64,000 bases of DNA from contig CAKUVM010000001.1 in the NCBI GenBank assembly GCA_934699135.1, positions 124,001 to 188,000 of the forward strand, read 5' to 3'. A program made the translations under genes and the position numbers. The notes under the pieces are model-generated. The model ran no database searches and was not told the origin of the DNA. It worked only from the letters and a program-made list of their open reading frames with translations. Of the stretch, positions 60,375-64,000 are shown one piece after another; position 1 is the stretch's first letter; every line of letters starts with the position of its first letter. This DNA is from an uncultured Bacteroidales bacterium (GTDB lineage Bacteria; Bacteroidota; Bacteroidia; Bacteroidales; Marinilabiliaceae).

Positions 60375-60818
60375 TTATTTGGGCATCTCCGCCTCGGAAT
60401 ATTGCTTTACGAGGGACAGCACGGCGCGGGCGCAGGCGTCGGAGCCGCCGTTGCAGTAGACGTGGAGCTTGTAGGCCCCGGTTTTGCTGCAAATGAACTG
60501 GAAGGCCTCGAAAGTCTTGCCGTTGGCGAAATTGGTGCCGAGGAGCTTGTCCCCGTCAAAAATCTGGATGATGACCTTCTCGGCGTTGCTGGAGCCGTTG
60601 GCAATGTTGATCTGGTAGTGCGTGCGGCTGTTGAGGACAACGGAGAATTTTGTGCCGGTCTTGCTAGTCGCGGCGGGCAGCTTGATGTCAAAATCTTTGA
60701 TGTATTGGTAGTTGCCCATGGCGCCGAGAGCCTGCTTCATGAGTTCGTCGCCGCACTGTGCGTTGGCCGCGGCCACCATGGCCACCATGGCTATGAGGGA
60801 GAGTAGTATGCGCTTCAT
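60375..60818 (-). CDS. Small secreted protein, family A copy 1
   Basis: A 147-residue exported protein with a signal peptide ending AANA and the same cysteine-rich mature domain as the copy at 58962 (CGDELM, FICSK, VYCNGG, DACAR). Roughly 80 percent of residues look identical by eye. It lies 38 bases after the family B copy 1 gene and 36 before family B copy 2, which indicates duplication of a B-A unit. Confidence 0.75.
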   Translation of the reverse strand: MKRILLSLIAMVAMVAAANAQCGDELMKQALGAMGNYQYIKDFDIKLPAATSKTGTKFSVVLNSRTHYQINIANGSSNAEKVIIQIFDGDKLLGTNFANGKTFEAFQFICSKTGAYKLHVYCNGGSDACARAVLSLVKQYSEAEMPK

Positions 60819-60856
60819 TGTAAAATAGTCGTAAAAAGGTTAAGGAAAGGGATGGC

Positions 60857-61774
60857 TTACTGCACTATGAATTCCCTCGCGGCCTTGATCTTCTCAATGA
60901 TCTGGGCCACCTGCTCATCGGTTATCTCCACGTGGGTTATCTCGTTCTGCTCAATGATGAGCATGCCGTCCACCTCTTTGGTCTGCGGCTCGCCGAACTC
61001 CGTGGTGATCCTGACGTTGTCATAGACCTTCTTGAGGTCGTCAATCTTGCTGACAAGGGTCTGGAAGTCGCTGTTTCCCTTGCTGTAGTTGTTGAGGATG
61101 ATGAGCAGGATGGAGGCGATGTCTTTCTGCTCGCCCAGTCGGTTTATGAGCTCAGCGTCATGGGTTTGCTCAATGACTCGGCAGGTGATGTAGATGCCCT
61201 CGACCCAGGCGCCCGCCACGATGGCCGTGGAGACGTTGGAACGCTTCTGGTCGCGGAGATATTTGTCCATCTCGTTGAAACTGGAGACGGAGAGGAGCTT
61301 GAGCGAGTCGAGGTTGGTGCTGTTCTTTGCCAGTCGGCTCAGCGTGCTGAAGTCGAGGAACTGGCCCACGTTGAGGCCGTCGGCCAGCTCCTTGACTGCC
61401 AAGAGGTATGAGACCACGACACTGTTCTTGTTGAACGTGTTGATGTAGCCGAGGTCTGCGCTGTAGGCTCCGAGGTTGAGAGCGCGCTTGAACCCAGTGC
61501 TGTAATCCTTCATTCTCTCGGCGGAGTTGAGGACAGACTGGTCAAAACCCGCGCCGCTGTTTTTGATTTGGTTGGCCATCTCGACAGGCGAGGAGATGTT
61601 TTGAATCATGTCGTTGACGACGTTCTCCGATAGTTGGAGGGGCGCGTTTTGGAGGCTATCTGGGATGTCGTCGAAACTGTCTGCCTGTTTTGAGGCGTTG
61701 CCGGAGCAAGCGGCCAGGAGGCCGACGCAGACCGACGCGGCCGCCAGCATTATGGCAAATCTTGGTGTTGACAT
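60857..61774 (-). CDS. Lipoprotein of unknown function, family B copy 1
   Basis: A 305-residue lipoprotein (lipobox LAAC) closely similar to the copy at 59427: IQNISSPVEMANQIKNSG, NVGQFLDFSTLSRLAKNSTNLDSL, QKRSNVSTAIVAGAWVEGIYI and EQNEITHVEITDEQVAQ. It is the first gene after the ABC exporter, 42 bases away, so it probably shares that promoter. An adaptor or chaperone for exported lipids or peptides is one guess, without direct support. Confidence 0.78.
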   Translation of the reverse strand: MSTPRFAIMLAAASVCVGLLAACSGNASKQADSFDDIPDSLQNAPLQLSENVVNDMIQNISSPVEMANQIKNSGAGFDQSVLNSAERMKDYSTGFKRALNLGAYSADLGYINTFNKNSVVVSYLLAVKELADGLNVGQFLDFSTLSRLAKNSTNLDSLKLLSVSSFNEMDKYLRDQKRSNVSTAIVAGAWVEGIYITCRVIEQTHDAELINRLGEQKDIASILLIILNNYSKGNSDFQTLVSKIDDLKKVYDNVRITTEFGEPQTKEVDGMLIIEQNEITHVEITDEQVAQIIEKIKAAREFIVQ

Positions 61775-61816
61775 AACTTATGGGTATGTAGGTGTGATAA
61801 ATTAATATTCAATCGT

Positions 61817-64000
61817 TTATGCTTTCTTGGCCGCTGCCTTTGCCTTTCGGCATGCTAGGCGATGCCAGAGCGCGGCCAAGGGGGCGAGCCTCCTCTTGAA
61901 GTGGATGTCGGCAAGTTTCTCGAAGCCTTTTCGGGCGAGGTCGTAGTATAGCACGGCATACAGCACAGCCGTTATGACCCACACGGCCAAGACATTGAAC
62001 CACAGCGTCTCGATGTAGAAACCGAAGAAATATTTCTTTGGCGAGAAGAAGTGGCTGCGGAAGCGGAGTATGCCTTCGGGCTCCGGGATCTGATAGATCG
62101 GGTCCTTTATTTGTATGAGGCGGTCGCCGTCTCGCAAGATCTTGTTCTTGTCAAACGTCTTTGTGACGACGTCGGACACGGCCTCGTTGTAATACTCGTT
62201 CTTGAGGGCGTTGTAGGTGTCTCGCTGATGCTCAAGGTAGTAGCTTATCTTGCGCTCGCGGGCTGAGTTGGCCTTCATAAACTGCGCCTGGTAGAGGTCA
62301 TTGAGCGCGTCGATATATTCGGCCGTCTGGGCGTAGACCTCGTCGTTGAAGCCTTCGGCGTTGAGCTTGGCGAGGCAGTCGAACTTCACCTGCGGCTGCC
62401 GGCGCGTCTCTTTGCCCAATTCGTTGGCCAGCAGGGCGAGGTCTGTGAGATATTGCGGGTTGTCAGTCTTGCGCTCTTTGCGAGCCGACTGGACGGCCTC
62501 GAGCACGTCCTTGATCTTGGGGAGGTAGTATACGGTCTTGAAGTCGGCTTGCCTCTCGGCGAGTTCGTCATCAAAGAACGCCTTCTCGAACTTATTGTTC
62601 TTGTATTGGTATACGATCAGGCCCTCATAGGCATAGCGCGCTGGGATGACCTCCGCCACGAGCGGCACCTTGTCTACGGCGGATATGTCCTTGTTGAGCT
62701 TGTCGAAGGTGAACATGGCCCCGCCCAGCACCATTTGGGGGATCATGATGAGCGGGATCATGATGTAGATGGTGACGATGGAGTTGAACGTGGACGAGAT
62801 GATGAGGCCCAAGACGTTGCTGGAGACGGCCACGGAGAAGAGCATGAGCCAGAACTCGGGGTTCATGCCTCGGAAAGAGATCTCGAGGTTGCCGACCACT
62901 ATGAAGAGCAGCATCTGTATGGCCGAGAGGCCCATGAGGATGAAGATCTTGGACATGAGGTAGGCGGAGCGGCTCAGATTGAGGAACCGCTCCCTCTTGA
63001 GAATCTTGGCGTCTTTGAATATCTCCTCAGCGCTGACTATGAGGCCAAAGAAGATGGCCACGACAGTGCCCATGAAGATGTAGATGGGGATGTTGGCATT
63101 CTCGCGGAAGATGTAGACGTCGGAGTCCGGGTCTACAATGTAGCGGATGAGATATGCCAAGACGAAGCCGAGGATGGGCGCCTCGAGGATGTTGAGGGCG
63201 ATGTATTGCGTGTTGCTGATCTTGGCCCAGAAATCGCGCTGGGTGTAGATCCAGAACTGCTTGAACCAGCCGGGGATGTCGAGGCTCTTTGGCGGCTTCT
63301 CGGTCACGGTCTTGACGCGCGGCACCTTGGGCAAGACTTTCTCTTGGTATATCTTGTTCCAGTCCTCGGCGCTCTTCTTGCGCCGGCTGGTGGTGTTGCC
63401 ATACTCATCTTTCTCGCTGGCGTCCAAGATGTTGAACACTAGCTCGGGGTTGACGTTGCCGCAGGTTGGGCATTGGCCCACGTCGGCGTTGGTCTGGTTG
63501 TCCTCGGTTTTGAAGTGGATGATGCTCTCGGTGGGGTTGCCGTAGTAGACAGGGTATCCGCCGGTGTCGAGAATGAACATCTTGTCGAACATCTTGTATA
63601 TGTCCGACGACGGCTGATGGATGACGACGAAGACGAGCTTGCCCTTGAGCGACAGCTCACGGAGCAGGTTCATGACGTTCTCGGAGTCGCGGCTTGAGAG
63701 GCCGGACGTGGGTTCGTCTACAAAGAGGATGCCGGGCTCGCGGATTAGCTCGAGCGCGATGTTGAGCCTCTTCCGCTGTCCGCCGCTGATCATCTTATTG
63801 AGCGGCGAGCCCACCTGAAGGTCTTTGCGCTCGTAGAGGCCGAGGTCTTTGAGCGTCTTTTCCACCTTGGCGTCTATCTCGGCCTCGGAGAGACCTTTGA
63901 AGCATAGTTTGGCGCTGTAGTAGAGGTTTTGGTAGACCGTGAGTTCCTCAATGAGGAGGTCGTCTTGCGGGATGAGGCCGATGACGCCCTCCAGCTCCTC
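61817..64000 (-). CDS. ABCG-like ABC exporter with fused ATPase and permease (5' end missing)
   Basis: About 728 residues are visible. The gene starts beyond the window edge. The N-terminal visible part is the ATPase: signature ISGGQRKRLNIALEL, Walker B LFVDEPTSGLSSRD and switch VIHQPSSD; Walker A lies outside. A CPTC zinc-knuckle-like motif and a charged linker follow. Then come about six membrane segments of the ABC-2 type, split by a large soluble loop (about residues 450-650). This fits the large Bacteroidota ATP-binding cassette proteins of ABCG type. It heads the operon with the A and B families. The substrate is unknown. Confidence 0.88.
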   Translation of the reverse strand, partial: EELEGVIGLIPQDDLLIEELTVYQNLYYSAKLCFKGLSEAEIDAKVEKTLKDLGLYERKDLQVGSPLNKMISGGQRKRLNIALELIREPGILFVDEPTSGLSSRDSENVMNLLRELSLKGKLVFVVIHQPSSDIYKMFDKMFILDTGGYPVYYGNPTESIIHFKTEDNQTNADVGQCPTCGNVNPELVFNILDASEKDEYGNTTSRRKKSAEDWNKIYQEKVLPKVPRVKTVTEKPPKSLDIPGWFKQFWIYTQRDFWAKISNTQYIALNILEAPILGFVLAYLIRYIVDPDSDVYIFRENANIPIYIFMGTVVAIFFGLIVSAEEIFKDAKILKRERFLNLSRSAYLMSKIFILMGLSAIQMLLFIVVGNLEISFRGMNPEFWLMLFSVAVSSNVLGLIISSTFNSIVTIYIMIPLIMIPQMVLGGAMFTFDKLNKDISAVDKVPLVAEVIPARYAYEGLIVYQYKNNKFEKAFFDDELAERQADFKTVYYLPKIKDVLEAVQSARKERKTDNPQYLTDLALLANELGKETRRQPQVKFDCLAKLNAEGFNDEVYAQTAEYIDALNDLYQAQFMKANSARERKISYYLEHQRDTYNALKNEYYNEAVSDVVTKTFDKNKILRDGDRLIQIKDPIYQIPEPEGILRFRSHFFSPKKYFFGFYIETLWFNVLAVWVITAVLYAVLYYDLARKGFEKLADIHFKRRLAPLAALWHRLACRKAKAAAKKA

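Noticed and set aside
1..64000. CRISPR arrays, insertion sequences, rRNA or tRNA genes
   Set aside because: No regularly spaced repeats, transposase motifs or structural RNA signatures were found on reading both strands.

Overview
The window looks like a chromosomal segment of a GC-rich member of the Bacteroidales (phylum Bacteroidota). Several things point there: a PorZ-like protein with a type IX secretion C-terminal domain, TIGR03905, TIGR02757 and DUF6266 family proteins, a malic enzyme fused to a phosphotransacetylase-like domain, SiaB/DUF6272 and SpoIIE proteins, promoters of the Bacteroidota type (TTTG, about 19 bp, TAnnTTTG), and starts without clear Shine-Dalgarno sequences. I cannot assign a genus. 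No tRNA, rRNA, CRISPR array, insertion sequence or replication origin was recognised.

Layout. Positions 1-5161 (+) carry the end of rpoN, a membrane protein, ispD and an AMP-ligase/carrier/acyltransferase fusion. A convergent adenylate cyclase (-) follows, then a universal stress protein (+). An operon at 8137-13423 (+) holds rdgB, a porZ-like gene, a TSCPD protein, a shikimate kinase, a HAD hydrolase and an outer-membrane protein. From 13514 to 27587 genes are on the minus strand: a lipoprotein, DUF5675 and DUF6266 accessory genes, maeB, a co-directional run (small membrane protein, GT39-like, methyltransferase-GT2 fusion, coaD, thioredoxin-like, lolD, TIGR02757), nadB and an unknown gene. 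A decayed type II restriction-modification system lies at 27693-29499 (+). A tripartite RND efflux operon (-) with a divergent AraC regulator follows (29607-36479). Then come a GIY-YIG-like remnant, a ModF-like double ABC protein and a membrane-anchored TylF-like methyltransferase.

The most striking region is 39505-57695 (-). It has eighteen co-directional genes behind one very good promoter: a YfiR-like periplasmic protein, one MCP, a STAS protein, CheY, CheA, two CheW, CheR, a histidine-kinase-like protein lacking its phospho-histidine, CheD, CheB, a GAF/PAS membrane sensor, a second CheR, a degenerate CheR-like protein, a stand-alone CheB methylesterase, a GAF membrane protein, a SpoIIE-type phosphatase with GAF and PAS domains, and a SiaB-family kinase. 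No flagellar or pilus gene is nearby. It reads as a complete chemosensory array joined to a Ser/Thr partner-switch module, with an output that is probably not flagellar.

The right end (57878-64000, -) has ribF and an operon in which an ABCG-like exporter precedes two tandem copies of a lipoprotein plus small secreted protein pair of unknown function.
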